Of a DNA stretch of 64,000 nt, positions 11,656 to 24,418 are shown piece after piece. Where the stretch lies: assembly GCA_013397695.1 (NCBI GenBank), contig VYZI01000043.1:2891177-2955176 (forward strand), read 5' to 3'. The notes under the pieces are model-generated. The model saw only the letters and a list, made by a program, of their open reading frames with translations. It searched no databases and had not been told where the DNA came from. This DNA comes from Centropus unirufus. Taxonomy: Eukaryota > Chordata > Aves > Cuculiformes > Centropidae. Both the position numbers and the translations under genes were made by a program. The stretch's first letter is position 1; each line of letters opens with the position of its first letter.

Positions 11656-12140
11656 CCCATTTCAAGATAAAAACGTTCCACATGAAAACCACAGATGTCA
11701 ACAGCTTGGATATTTTGGAACTGCCAATTCTGACAGGTATTGGCAGCATTGATCCATCTGTGTTTGGTGACTATTTAGAAAATCCTTCTTCATGTCAGGG
11801 CAAAAATGGCAAAGAAGAATTAAATCCTTCATATTACAGTTAGGAGGCTGGGTAAGGACATTTTCCTTTCTGACAGATTAGTCAATGTTTAGGGGTTTGG
11901 CAGCTGTTCTCACCAGGAGGTGAAGTCTGGTATAAACCTGCTTGTTTAGAAATACTGAATTCCAACAGAGGGAAATGAAGAAAGATTTCATCCCAGCTGG
12001 CACTTCATCCTAGAGCTCTGAAGGACTTCTGTTAGAGTTACAAGGTCTTCCTCATGATCTTCTGTGCTCCTTCTTTCTCTCCCTCATTAGGCAGCTCGCT
12101 CACTCAAGTGTCTGTTCCCCATGTCTGTGTCAGAGGCTCA

Positions 12141-12184
12141 GGGAAAATGTCTCTGACAGTATGCAGAGAAAATGTCTCTGCCAG
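12141..12184 (+). repeat. Short imperfect tandem duplication
   Basis: Two copies of a ~19-bp word (gggaaaatgtctctgacag and gagaaaatgtctctgccag) separated by 5-6 bases. Two differences separate the copies. Confidence 0.7.
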
Positions 12185-15100
12185 CGTGATTTGGCTGCTG
12201 ACCCTCCCTTGAATGCCATCTGGAGAGTCTGGGGCAGCAGCTCCTCTTGCTCCAATGATCTGCCTATGAACATGCAAAAATCTCTTCACATCCGGGCTCA
12301 ATGAAAGGCAACTATTTCTTCCCTGCAATCACTGTGTTATGGACTCTCATGGAACAGGAGATTAAATCCATTTTTTTTTTGAGTCGAGCTCTATGGCAGC
12401 AAGATCCTCTTTTCAGCTTCACCAAGCGCTTTCTACAAAGCCTGTAGATTCATTTCTAGTTGAACACTGTTCAAAGCAAACTGGACAGATAAGATACAAC
12501 TTTTTGTAGAAAGAAGAATTTTTGAAGGATGCTGCATTTCCTTCATCTAGTCAATAAAATAGCTGTTGAAAAGCTCTATGGGTGAATGACATATATGAAG
12601 TGAGTGCAGAGTCTTCAGTTACTGTCCCTAAGGAAAAGAGCCAGGAAGGATGGCTGAGCCAAAATGGTGGGGGCAAAGGGAGGAATAAAATGGTTTTTGA
12701 TGTTTTTTTACAGTTTGGGGTGACTGAGGAAACAAAGTCTGGAACAGAAGGAGATGTCAGGCAGTGAGATAGGGTTACAATTCCTTCACAGAGAGCCTGC
12801 AGTGTTGGCTTGATTAGGCGAAAGAACTTGGTTTCAGTACAGAGAAAGCTGCCTTGCTCCCTGTCAACTTGCAAAAGCTAATCAGCATCCCAAAATGACA
12901 GCTCCCCCCAGGGCTGAGATTTCTTAAAACAAAACTAAAATAAAAATAAAAAGCCTCTTTGGTTCAGTTTCAAACCTAGCTGCACTACATAAAAACAATC
13001 AAAATGAGATAGAAAAAACATGACATTCTCCAGCAACACCCCCAATGATAGCGCTCCTCATAATAATAACAGTAGTAACTTATGTGACTCCTGTACATTT
13101 GTTGTGTAGCTCATATCCTGAGCAATATAAAAGACTTGACAAACTTCTGCCATCAACTTGCACAATATGATGAGACTTAGTGTGGGAGGATGCTGCTGTT
13201 TTGTGATGCCCTGGAGAAGATGAGGACAAAATATGAGAAATTGTCCCAAAGTTTTGAGTAAGTACATGGAAGGAAAAACACCCAGTTTGGAACACAGGCT
13301 AGGACACAAGAAAAAATACCCTTATTCTTGGCTAAAACATCATTGGAGTTTTGTTACTGCCAGCCCCAAGACTTAAAAACTGAGTTGGGGGCCAAAATTG
13401 AATTATATTGGCTTAGATATCATGGTAAATTTTTTTTTCTTTTCTAGCAGTGAAATTTTTTTTGTTCCTTCTGGTTTCTGTTCCCAGAGAGTGCATACTT
13501 ATATTTGCCTCCACTACAAGGAGCTCTAGAAATGAGTCATATTTTCATGAAAATTGGGATGCTCACTGCAATCCCATGACTCAAAAAACTTGGATTTCTG
13601 GAAAAAAAGTAAACCTCATTAGTTCCACAGGAGAATTTCCAGCACTGGTGTTCAGCTGGTGCCCTGTTTTTATACTGCATCACTGACCCAGCACATTCTC
13701 TGCTCTTTGATGTTCAGCTTTCCAAGCTGCAGTTCCAAGGGCACGTCCCCAAGAGGACCCCAAGAAACAAGCCCTTCTGTGAGCAATTAAACTGATGAAA
13801 CCTGCCTTCCTTTGGATGTATGTCCTAGGATAGGAGGTTTTGATGCCAGAGAATGGTGTGAGGTCTCATATACCCATTCTGGTGCTCAGAGTACACTGCT
13901 GCTGTGAATTCACTGCTGGCTAAGGAGGGTTAAGTCTCACACTTTAGTTTTTCCTTTGCTGATGGGACTGATAGCCTTTCTCCTCTGCTCCATCATTTAT
14001 TTTCATGAACCTTGTAAGGACATATATCCAAAACTATTAGTTCTCCACCATGTTTAGTTGATGCTAACCAACACGTCTACTAGTGATTGAGGCCGTGACT
14101 GCTGCTTACAAGGAAGAACTCACCCTTGCCACTTCCTCTCTGTGATCACCCCAGGAAATCCCTCTTCCAAATCCAGTGAAATAAATTACTCGGACAACTT
14201 GTGGCAGCATCTGTGGCTTTTCACTTCACCCCTAAAAGAGCCCTGCATGCAGGGAAGGCACGAATGGCATCACAGAGCCTGGCGCTGTCTGGGACATTTT
14301 CACACTTACTGGCTCTATGCTATAACCCAAAGCAGAAGGGGTGATGTGTTGGGCTGGATGCGGAGGGGAAGGATGCCTGCTGGCAGGTCACACAACAGGC
14401 CATGCCTGGCCACTGTGTTACGTGATGTACCTGACAAGGTCCGAGATAAGAGAGGCAGCTGCAGTTCAGGGCTGCAGGCAGGGAGAGGGTGTTTCCAGCC
14501 AGCCAGAGGTGTGAATAGCACCATAAGCCAACTGTTCATGTTGTAAGGGACAGTTGCTATTCATGCAATAGCCCTGGGACCCATCTGACTTGTATCTTCT
14601 TTGGCAAATACACAGCAGAACAGCTCTGATGTTGCAGACTTAAATTTAAAAAAGTAAAACAAATCACTACACAAATACCCAAGCTCTCAATAACCACTTC
14701 ACTTCTTGCTAATGTGCCTAAGCAACCAGAAAACAGCAGAAACATATTTTAACAGATCACTTCCCAACTTTTCCCCACTTCTCCAAGGCAGTTTTAATAT
14801 CTCTCCAGAAGAAAATTAGTCTCTAATAAATCATCAAGTTTACTGCAGCACTTAAACCCTGCTTGTCCTTCCCTGCTTTGCTGTAACGGGATTGATTCAC
14901 ACACACACCCCTGGAAAAAAGGTCCCATTAATTAAAGTAGCTCATTGCCACCAGTTTTGCCCAGACTGGTGTGGGAATCTAGCAGCTCCTGCTGCACATC
15001 GCTGTCCCCAGGCATACTCAGCTTTTACCTCAGCTATGGAAAGCATGGAAGTGCACATTGTCCAGCTCCAGCACAGTACAGTTACCAGCAGATGGCAGTT

Positions 15101-15627
15101 GGAGATCACTGCGGTGCCGCTGCATGGTGGCACAGAAGGACATTTGGGATTTCTCTTGCCTTAGGAGTGCAGCTTGCAAATAGTGGGTGACCTTAGCACA
15201 GACACGGCCTCACCAACAAGTGGGGTTGTGACCATCCTGCTTTTTACCCCAGGTAGAGAGTGGGCAAACTAGGATCCCCAGCAAGAACAGAGAGAAAAAC
15301 GTGGGATGATCCCAACTCAAACTTGCTTATGCAGGTCCAACCCAGTCCCAAACATATTTTGGGCAGAGTAACTCGGAGTACAGGAGCAATCCCTGCTCCC
15401 TTTCTGCACCAAAGCCTTACCCACAACACATCACACTGCTGGGCTGCAGTGGTTCCCACGGCACCAGGCCCATAAGTGAGCACTAACCTGTTACTGTCAC
15501 TTGCTCCTTTCATCTTCAGCCACCACCGCTGGGAAAGGTTCCTCCCTCCATCCTTGTCAGTCCCGCAATAAGAATATCTCACTGCACCATACAGCAACTC
15601 CTGCCCTGGCTCTCCTTCTGAGATGTC

Positions 15628-15702
15628 CTTGTTTTTTTCCTCCTTCTTGTTATTTGTTCTTTGCTCTTTCTTCTTTTTCCCCTTCTCCTTCCTCCTCCTC
15701 CC
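15628..15702 (+). repeat. Polypyrimidine tract
   Basis: A C/T-rich stretch, almost free of A and G apart from a few bases. On the minus strand it creates a Lys/Arg/Glu-rich stretch inside a 170-codon open frame, which is therefore not evidence of a gene. Confidence 0.8.
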
Positions 15703-17750
15703 AACTGATGACCCAAGCGGACTCAAAAAAAAAGAGATGCAAAAATCCCTGCTCACAGAGGGCAGCTGCAGAAAATTATCAGCCCCACCTGCTCACCTGG
15801 AGGGGCTTGCTTTGAGGAGCTGCAGAAGTGAGATCTGCTCATTCTCTGATGCATTGACTGATCAACTGACCCTCTATCTAGAGACAATGATGGACTCTGC
15901 TAATGCAACTGCTTGGGTTACTCTCTCAGGCCAGGCAAGTGGAGTCATTTGTATTAAATCTATAAAACACTCAGAGACACATCATCAGCTTACATAAGGA
16001 AAAGCCAGATCCACACCTGCTCCCAGGGAGTAAGGAAACACTACGCATCAACTAAGCCCTAACACAAACACGTAAGACAATGAGTAGGTGGTGCATTCCA
16101 CCGGGGTGGCAACTGGGAAGCCTGCATCACAGTTGATTCTGAGTTCACCATCCCCCTGGGCAGCGTTTTGCCCCCAGGCACATCCTTTTTGTCTCCTTGG
16201 AGCCTTCCACAGGCACAGCTTCACACACAGAAGCTTTTTCAGGCAATGACAAAAATGGAAGTACCATTGTACTCCCCCACCCTGTCAGCCCCCAAATCTT
16301 CAGTTCTGCAGAAATGGGGTTAAAAAAAAGGGACTACACATCAAGCACTACCGGCTTAATCCAGCCCCAGTTCCTCAATTACAAATGTCAGCCTCCTATG
16401 CAAGATTTCCTTGACTTTCACCTCTTTTATCTGTGTGCTGTCTCTGGTTTGCCCCTTCTGCTACTGCTATTGCTTTGATCTCTTGAACCTCTGTAATCCA
16501 GAGCTGAATCCATTACAGCTTATGCTGAAGAGTTTGCATGTTTTTCCTGTTGTTACACTCTTTAAATTCTTTTCTGCTCCCCTGAAACTTCAAAAAGATT
16601 CCTTCTGTACAGCAAATTTTAGCTGTCCAGCCTGGGCAAGTGATGCTTCTACGGTTCCTTTGACCGTTGGAACTTTGTATCCCTGTGCTGCTGTTTTGGG
16701 GTTCTTCCATCACAACACAGTAGCAATTCCTACTGCGCAGTCCAAGGCCTGTATTTGGCCTGCAGGAATCTGTAAGAGCCCCAGGATTAATCATAGAGGT
16801 TTGTTCATGCCATGTTACTTGTTCCACAAGAAAATGCCTACTGTTCCATCAATAGTTTCATTGGACAAGCATGGGAGGCAAATGGGAAGTCAGTTTATGA
16901 GCTAACTCATTTGTTTTCTGCTGTTTTCTTAAGCAAATGTGGAAAGTGATACCTTTTTCTCCAGGAGTCCAGTGAGAAGACAGAAAAACACTAGAGCAGA
17001 AGGATGAACAGGGGCTTTTAAGAAAATTTAGCTGTTCCCAGGTAGGAGTATAGCCATCAAGCAGTTTCTCATCCTGAAGTGTGCAAGAGCACTACAGGAG
17101 GGCCAGCATTAACCACGTGATCTCCACGTGAATGGCACTTGTAGCTTTCTTGTTAAAAAGCAATCTCTCGTGTTGTTCACCAGTGGTTTTAGAATAGCTA
17201 TGTGCAGAGATAGCACCCTCATTTTTAACTAAACATGAGGGAGAGAAAGAAAACATGAGAAAATATGTTTGCACTTTGAACTCCCTAGTTCTGCACTGTA
17301 AGGGACAGTGTCAGGGCAGAGACTGTCCAAGGTCTCCCCTCTGTCCCATGGCTGACATGGACCCAGTCAAAAAGGAGCAGCGACTTGCTGCTGCTTTTCT
17401 GGGGTACAGCCCTCACACCAGCCTCCTCCCCTTGTTCCCAGAGCCAGTGCAGATAGAGGTTCTCATGCCCCTGGCCCCACGATGCTTCAGGGTCACAAAC
17501 TGCTGCTCAGCTACATCTCAGCTTCCAGGGAGTGAGGGGGTAGCTGAGGCAGCAAGGTCTTCCTCTCTCTTCCAGTCAGCCATCCCCAGCTAAGGGCCTG
17601 GCAGCCACTCCTCAGGCTGATTCCTTTTGAAAGCAAAACACATAACATCAGGCCTGTGTTTATTTTCATCTTAAATTAGGGTGGCTTGATTTTAATTGAG
17701 AGGCATGCCAGAATAAGGCACATTTGTGCAGCTATCATCAGAAATGCATG

Positions 17751-18030
17751 CCTTTTTCTCTTTCTNNNNNNNNNNNNNNNNNNNNNNNNNNNNNNNNNNN
17801 NNNNNNNNNNNNNNNNNNNNNNNNNNNNNNNNNNNNNNNNNNNNNNNNNNNNNNNNNNNNNNNNNNNNNNNNNNNNNNNNNNNNNNCTTTTTCTTTTCCT
17901 TTTTTCCTTCTTTTCTTTTTCTCCTTTTCCCTTTTTCCTTCTTTCTTTCTTCTTTCCCTTACTTCCTCCTTCCTTTTTTTTTTTTGCTTTCACTCCTTCC
18001 TTTCTCACATCCCTTCCTCCCTTGTTTCCT
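17751..18030 (+). repeat. Long polypyrimidine low-complexity tract interrupted by a gap
   Basis: C/T-rich sequence flanks the N run on both sides, with tttctctttct before it and about 140 bp of CTTTT/CTTTC/TTCC-like repeats after it. The true tract is probably longer than the placeholder. Mirror-symmetric C/T tracts of this kind can form triplex DNA and often defeat sequencing. Confidence 0.85.
17766..17886. other. Assembly gap (121 N)
   Basis: A run of 121 unknown bases inside a polypyrimidine tract. The real length cannot be judged. Translations spanning it are meaningless. Confidence 0.98.
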
Positions 18031-19127
18031 TCATATATCATCTTCCCTGATGCAACCCTTTCCAGGATGAACTGTCCCACTTACAGATAAGAAACAGAGG
18101 TAATAATGCCCAAGGGGGCTTTGGGGGACCCAGCTGAAGTGGAGGTGTTATGTTTCCCTGTGGCCAACCTTGTCCCCATATCTGATGTGTGAAAAGGACG
18201 CTGTACTTCATCTTCCTCTGGTCATGGTGATCTGGTACATTTGTTCCGATATACTGGTTGCATGCTGGACAACCTGTGCATGGTCCACTCCAGAGAGAGG
18301 GCTGCAAGGGACAGTCTGACACAACCCATGCCTCACAAGAACTTTTCTACTGCTGTGGCCCAGACTTCCCTAAAATACACAGAGATCAAGAAGCCAGAGC
18401 TGAACAGCACAGCTGTGTTCCAGGGCTCTGAAGGACACTAATCCTGGATATATGACACCAGAAACGGCTCTGAAAAGAGTAGATTCCCAACAGGGAGAGG
18501 GGTTTTGCTGGTGTTCTGTGTGGCATTGTCAACCAGCATCCTCTAACCACTCTAACCTCTTCCTTTATATCAAAGAAGTAACCTTAACCTTACAGTTTGG
18601 AAGGCAACCAGGGAGACACAACCCTGTCTGATCTTTTTTCTCATCTCAAACTGCCTGAAAAAGACAGTAGCCTGAGAAGCTGGCTGACCTTCCTGATACA
18701 TTCAGCTATCTAGCTTTATATTTGCCCTTTAAATAACTTGGGGACAAAAGAAATAAGCCCAAAACAACAAATCAGCAGGAAAAAAGAGCCCAAACAAAAT
18801 AGGAGAGATTTCCATTTCCAGCCTTGCCCTTCTGCAGTGGCTGGTCTGAAGCAGTTTAATCTAAACCAGGCTTTGACAATTGCTGAAGAAAGCAATGTCC
18901 ATGGTGGGTATTTAGAGACTGGGCTTGCCTGTCATACACTATCCAGGGTTTTATTACCTGCTGAAAAAACTTAATGTGTTTCAGGTGCTACGTGATGCCC
19001 AGATGTCATGGCAGAAGCAGCTTGGAGAGTGCTGGTGATCGAAATGCTGCTGGGTGAATGCAGAGACATTAGTGCCAAATGTGATATTCAGTCCCAGGTC
19101 ACATATTAAAAGAAAAATAGAGGAATA

Positions 19128-19470
19128 GACAAACTGGTTGGGACCAAAGGCCCGTCCAGCCCAACACTTGCCTATGGTAGCCAGCTGTAGTGGGTACTTA
19201 AGGAAGGGTATCAGAACAGGGCATGCAAATTGGGGCTCAAGACAAGTGATTTGTGATGTTGGGATTTCCGGAGCCAGACATAGTGTCTTTGTATTTAATA
19301 GCCCCTGGTGAATTTTGCTTCCAGGAATTTATCCAGCTACTTCTAAATCTCTTTGTATCCACAGTTTCCTGTGGCAAGCAGTTTCACAGCTTAACAACAC
19401 GTATTGTTTAATGTTGCCCATTTTTTCATGCCCTAAGGCTGGATGAGTTTCCTGTGTTGGATGCTACTCA
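19128..19470 (-). mobile_element. CR1 LINE, ancient subfamily, 3' region
   Basis: On the plus strand the segment reads as the reverse complement of an old amniote CR1 3' end. Recognisable blocks are gggaccaaaggcccgtcca, acttaaggaagggtatcaga, and the stretch around 19315-19405 (a gaatttatccagctacttct block, then cctgtggcaagcagtttcac). These correspond to the terminal ORF2 and 3' UTR of old CR1 copies shared by birds, crocodilians and turtles. The element is diverged, truncated at its 5' end and inactive. The subfamily was not determined. Confidence 0.75.
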
Positions 19471-21454
19471 AGATTAGCCCTGGATCCAGCTCACACAAAA
19501 GAAATGGATGGATGAGTGAGTGATGTCTGAAATAATGTGGCTGCTGTGATTAGATGTGCAATTATCAGTAGCCCACCAGCAGGGTGTGCTTTAGGAGCCA
19601 AGACACAGCTCCTCACCTGCCTGGTCATTAACAGGTCACATGTTGCTAACTGCTTTATGGAAACAGTGAGTTTTTTAAAGTGAACAGAAACAGAAGATGG
19701 GCAAAGTCCGGGTAATGAATGTATGAAAGAATGAATGAAAGACAGCATGGGAGAAAACCTGTTTGAATAAACAGAACAGTGCGACTGAAGGCAGCATCCC
19801 TTCTCAGGAGAGTGGAAATAATGTTCAAATATCTTTATGCCCAGTTCAGGTAAGTAAAAGAGAGTTTCAGGCTGTGATTTGTATGTGAAGAGCTGGAAGC
19901 AAGAGCTTAAAGTGGAAAATCCTACAGGGACAAAGGATGCAACACCCACTGTTGCAGCATATGAGGAGGACTGATTTCTCTGCAGAGGTCAGACCTGGCA
20001 GACACAGTTGTCCTTTTCTTTTGAAAACTGATAATTTTTCCAGCTAAAACTCACCAAGTGACAAGGCATTTTCAAGGTGGAAGAGCTGTGTTTAAATTAA
20101 AAACAAGAAGTTCATCTAGTTCATCTTTTCAAAGTCACCTGCATTATCTTCACTCTAATCAGGAAGAAAAATTGATGAGAATTGTTGAGCAAGTTATGGC
20201 TCAGGCACAGAGGATTTAGAAATTATTCTGAAATCCACATCTGGTAGAAGTGTCACAGTGCTTTACTTCCCCACCAACAGAACTGACAGAGCAGAAGTGG
20301 GAGTGTTTTGTACTAAGAGTCCAATTTCCAGAATTGCTTAGTTCCCATTTAGGCAACAAAGTCATTGGCCAGATGTGGGAAAGAGGCAGTTGAAAGTTTG
20401 GTAGCGAGCAATTGCATGTCACCCCGTTCTTGAATGAGAAATTCAAAGCCTGCTGAGCTGTCTGGCAGCCTTGTCAAAGGGCTATTTATGGATCCAGAGC
20501 CAGTTCCATGGTTGACCTCAGGCACATGAGGGATGGTCAGCATATTTTTCTGGGAAAGCAGAGTGCAGTTCAAAATTTCTTGTAACATTTTTTGTTCACC
20601 TGACACGTGCTCTAATGACAGTGAAAGATGAGAAAACTAATACAGGTTTAATAAATGACCAAAAGAAAGTTTCCGATCTGTAGCTGTTCCCATTATTCTT
20701 ATTCTTGGCATCAGCAGAGTTATGGCAATCTTCCCTCCCCCCACCCTGTCTCCCTTCCCACGTTCTACTCCCTCTTTTTTTTTTTCCTGTCAAATTCACA
20801 AGAGTGGCACCTGGGAGCATTTTGACTAAAGGGAAATTGACTGAGTGAAGTTGCCTCTTTTCAAATAAATTTTCTCAAGAGACTGGAATGAATGAGAATC
20901 ATAGTCATAACATGGCTAAACAGTCTTTGTTTAACTTAATGCAATATAATAACCTAAGTGTTGCAACACAGCTCCTTGCTGTGACATCCTTTTTCCATTT
21001 GCCTAATTTTCACCCCAAACACACGCTGTTAATAAGCTGCTGAGAAAATACAGCTCTTGTGACAAAATCCAGAAACTGAGACCCTGTATGGTGTGTTAGA
21101 TACACAACTCTTATTTGGACTGGCAAGTGGCACTGAAATTGGTATTGCAAAATAGATCCATTTTTCTTGCTGCCAAATGTGATGGACAGATGAAAAGGGA
21201 AGGCTGGAGAAATGTATGGCAAGAAGCAGAGGACAAATAAAATAAAATCTCTGACAGAAAGTAACATGTGAGTTAGAATAGACATGTGATTGCCAGGAGG
21301 GAAATGCAGGATGCAGGGACATTTGTCAACAGACACAGTTAAAATAAATGTCACACTGGCACTGAAAAGTGCAAGATTAAAATCCTCGTGGTGATTTATA
21401 ATTTCAAAGAAAAAAAGGCAGACAGAGATCCAGTGACGCAGCTCAAAAGAAAAA

Positions 21455-21585
21455 ATCCTATTGCCTTTAATGGGTTTTGGAGCAGGTCCAGCACAGCAAA
21501 GGTTCAAATCTGATCTCTGAAGTCAGAGTGTTTGTCCACTGATTTTAATCAGCAGAATCAGGCTCTAAATCAAAGTTTGTTTTAC
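21455..21585. repeat. Possible archosaur-type palindromic repeat trace
   Basis: The words cctttaatgggttttggagc, aaatctgatctctgaagtca and cagaatcaggctct resemble the recurrent 'cattgacttcaatggg...ggatcaggccc' motif of old interspersed repeats in bird, crocodile and turtle genomes. The copy is badly decayed, so family and ends are uncertain. Confidence 0.35.
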
Positions 21586-24378
21586 TTTTCCTGCATTTTT
21601 GCTTGCTTAGCAGCAAATCCAGAAGTCATACTTAGGTCTGGGGGACTAAGGGACATCTTTTAATAAATACAGTTTCATTTAGGAGTATGACTACACTTTT
21701 CCCTTTCATTTTTTCAAACCTACCCAATGCTTTCAAAAGGCCTGAAATAAACTCTGGTTTTGTACAATCAACAGTATCTTGAAAATTTTACAAATTGTCC
21801 TGAAGATTATTGGGAAAGTAGGTTTTCTCTTAAAAAATGCAAATAAGTGAAAGCTAAAAAATGCTAGGTTTTATATAATTTCTATAAAACAATTTATATG
21901 AAAATTACATAGTACCATGTGGAAAGCAGGAAATAAGATGCAAAGATATTGATTTCCAGGTCCTTATCCTTTCCACACCTATACCATTCTGTGACGTTTT
22001 CACCAGGGATTTCCAAACCACAGTCAAAGAGCATATTTGCTAGGCCCTGGATACTGAGGTTCAACTTGAAAAAGCAAGAACAGAATGAAAAGAATTTAAA
22101 AATACAGCTTTGGCCCCTCAAACCCTTCTAAGAGTCTCAAGAATCTTTTAAAGCGCAAGATCACTGTTTACCGAAGAAGTGTTCAGCAGTTTATTTCCTG
22201 TGTTGGAAAGGAAATGTCTAGCAGAGATGTTAATCTCTATAAGAGTGGATGGTTCATTATCATATTGGAAAAAAAAGATAAATATTTTCGAGGGTTTCCA
22301 CACCGTGGAAATAACTATTCAGGGGCTCTGATGCTCCCCCTGGTTGCTCTATTAGCCTGGTACAATTCAGCATTAGCATTCAAGCCAAAGCAAAGATCCT
22401 TTTTTTGTAATGCATCCTTCAGGAATCTTTAGCTAGTGAGAAAAGGAGGAAGCTAAAGGTAAACTGCAGCCTCACCCAAGTGATGTACCAAGGATGGTGA
22501 GTTCAAGCATATTTTATTTGGTTAGTGATGGTTTTACTAATTTTTTTTTTGGTTGAGAAAGTTTTCCATGCAGTCAGACCCTCTGAGAGCTGAAGCTTCA
22601 GCTGGTAAGACGCAAGATATTTTTAAAACTACATTCTGGAGACTCTGGTCACCAAGTCATGGCAATATCACACAACGATCTGATCTTCCTTCCTCATCCC
22701 CCACTCCTCTTCTAAATTGCTATGCACATGCAACAGTTTTGTGACACCTGTGTAGACTTGGATACAAGTTCAGCAGAAGAGGAAGTAGAACTGCTTCCAT
22801 AAATTTGTTCTAAATCCAATGAATAAATACACATTGCAGTGCTAAGGAGAAACTGCGATCCCGTGAGAGAAATAGACTTTACTGAGTTTCTTTAAAAAGT
22901 CTCTAAAACTAGGTAGATTTCAAAACTTAAAACACTATGACTTATACAAAGAAGAAATGCACTACATTTAATTTCACATCTGTCGTTATATGCTTAGTTT
23001 TCTGCAGCCTGACTGTAGATTTCTAGAGAATCTCTTATTTCTGTCTGCTAAAAACAAATAAAATAGGTGATTAAAAGTTTTCAGTGTTTCAGAAGTTGCA
23101 TAAGGTTTTTTTCAAAGAGCCCCTGGGCAGTTCAAAAGACTGTTTGAAAGGATTACAGCTCTTTCTTGCTAGTGGGATTCTCTGCACAGAGACCTAGCTC
23201 AACAAAGCTGAGACAGTAATGGTTTTGTGAGTAGATTCCTTTCTGAGAGTCAGAAGAAAATCCTTGTCCATATTGTGCTCCCTCGTGGTTCTGACTCTTG
23301 AGTAGAACTATAGACAAAAGTCTCTGGAGCAGAAATTTCTGGCGGACAAGAGCCAACATATGGAGCAGGTATTGTTCTGGCCCAGAGAACAGGGCTGTGA
23401 TCATCGAGGAGAGGAATGACTAACTCGGTGGGATAGCTAGAAATCACATATCTGAGATGGGAAGATATCTTAACACCAACACTAGGAAAAGAAAGAAATC
23501 CTAAGGACAAGAAAGAAGATAAAAGGTTTTCCCTGGAGTTAAAAAAATATTCCTATAGCAGTTGCTCTAATGTCTAATAATTAAAAAAAATCCCTCTGGG
23601 AAAGACCTCTACTTTGAAGAAGTAAGACATCTTCATAATTTGAAGAAGGAGTTCCTTGCTGCTGGAAATAAGAAATCAGCACAGTTGCAATGTCTTACAG
23701 GCTTTTTGTTCAAAGGACAAAATTGCTCAGGAGATTATGAGCAAGATGGCTCACATAAGCTACAAATGGGGACAAACATGAATCAGATGGGCAAATAAAA
23801 ACTCCAAGGAGTTGTACCCAGAAAATTAGTGTCTGTCTCTGTGACACTGGGATTAGATCACACATTAATTGTGATTTTTGTTTGACATTAAAAATAGCTT
23901 TGGAACAGGTTTTGTGTAACAGCAGCATTGCTGGAAAGAAAAGGTCCTGAAAAATATCTTCATACTTTTTTATATATGTGCATAAATATTAAACTGCCTT
24001 CCTTTCAGACATGCCACTGAACTCTGTGCTTGTTTGGATGTTGAACCTGGAAACTTCTCAAAAGTTTTGCGTATGGATAATTCATGAGTTAAAGCCCAAA
24101 TTGAAATGCCATGTTACAACTTGTAGAAATGTTGGACAAATATAATGACCATATTTTCCAGTTACCTAATATCCACTCCAAATATAAAACCCAAAAGAAC
24201 AGAATTGTTTTCATTGCTGTTAACCAGACAATATCACTCCAACTAAATATAGTATGTGATGAAACCAATTTAAATATTGTTCAAGTATTTAACACTGTAA
24301 ATATTAGACTTAACACTCCATAAAAACAGGCTTTGATGATGCAGGCTGACAAAAGGAGACTAGTTAATTGCAGATTAC

Positions 24379-24418
24379 ATCATGGCTAGGACAGCATCAC
24401 TGCTAGGACAGCCATGAT
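24379..24418. repeat. Small hairpin containing a direct repeat
   Basis: Arms atcatggct (24379-24387) and agccatgat (24410-24418) are perfect reverse complements. Inside, gctaggacagc occurs twice (24385-24395 and 24402-24412). It is too short to be a microRNA precursor or a transposon. Confidence 0.6.

Larger units (their letters stand above)
5891..17765. other. Intergenic flank, 5' side of SLC5A9
   Basis: Comparatively G+C-richer DNA up to about 10 kb, then mixed. It contains the repeat pair at 6.86 and 11.58 kb, poly-A at 9059-9081, a T-rich run at 9670-9705, a ~19-bp imperfect tandem duplication at 12141-12184 and a pyrimidine-rich tract at 15628-15702. A 143-codon minus-strand open frame at 8554-8985 has no recognised family. 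No exon can be defended. Confidence 0.6.

Noticed and set aside
15244..15756. 170-codon minus-strand open frame rich in Lys, Arg and Glu
   Set aside because: Its N-terminal third is simply the complement of a polypyrimidine tract, and the rest has no recognisable motif or splice context.
16411..16905. 164-codon plus-strand open frame with a Cys/Phe-rich start
   Set aside because: No family resemblance and no conserved-looking boundaries; length is within chance for 64 kb searched in six frames.
17676..18090. Open frames crossing the N gap
   Set aside because: They are continuous only because N codons are not stops; the visible parts are low complexity.
18079..18125. Possible reverse-orientation MIR fragment (acttacagataagaaacagagg ... 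gcccaagg)
   Set aside because: Only two short words agree; not enough for a call.
19491..19949. 152-codon minus-strand open frame
   Set aside because: Includes simple FIHSFIHS-type repeats from an AATG-like run and no recognisable domain.
21010..21507. 165-codon minus-strand open frame with hydrophobic stretches
   Set aside because: Overlaps a decayed repeat trace, has no known domain, and two frames are open in parallel there, typical of stop-poor non-coding sequence.
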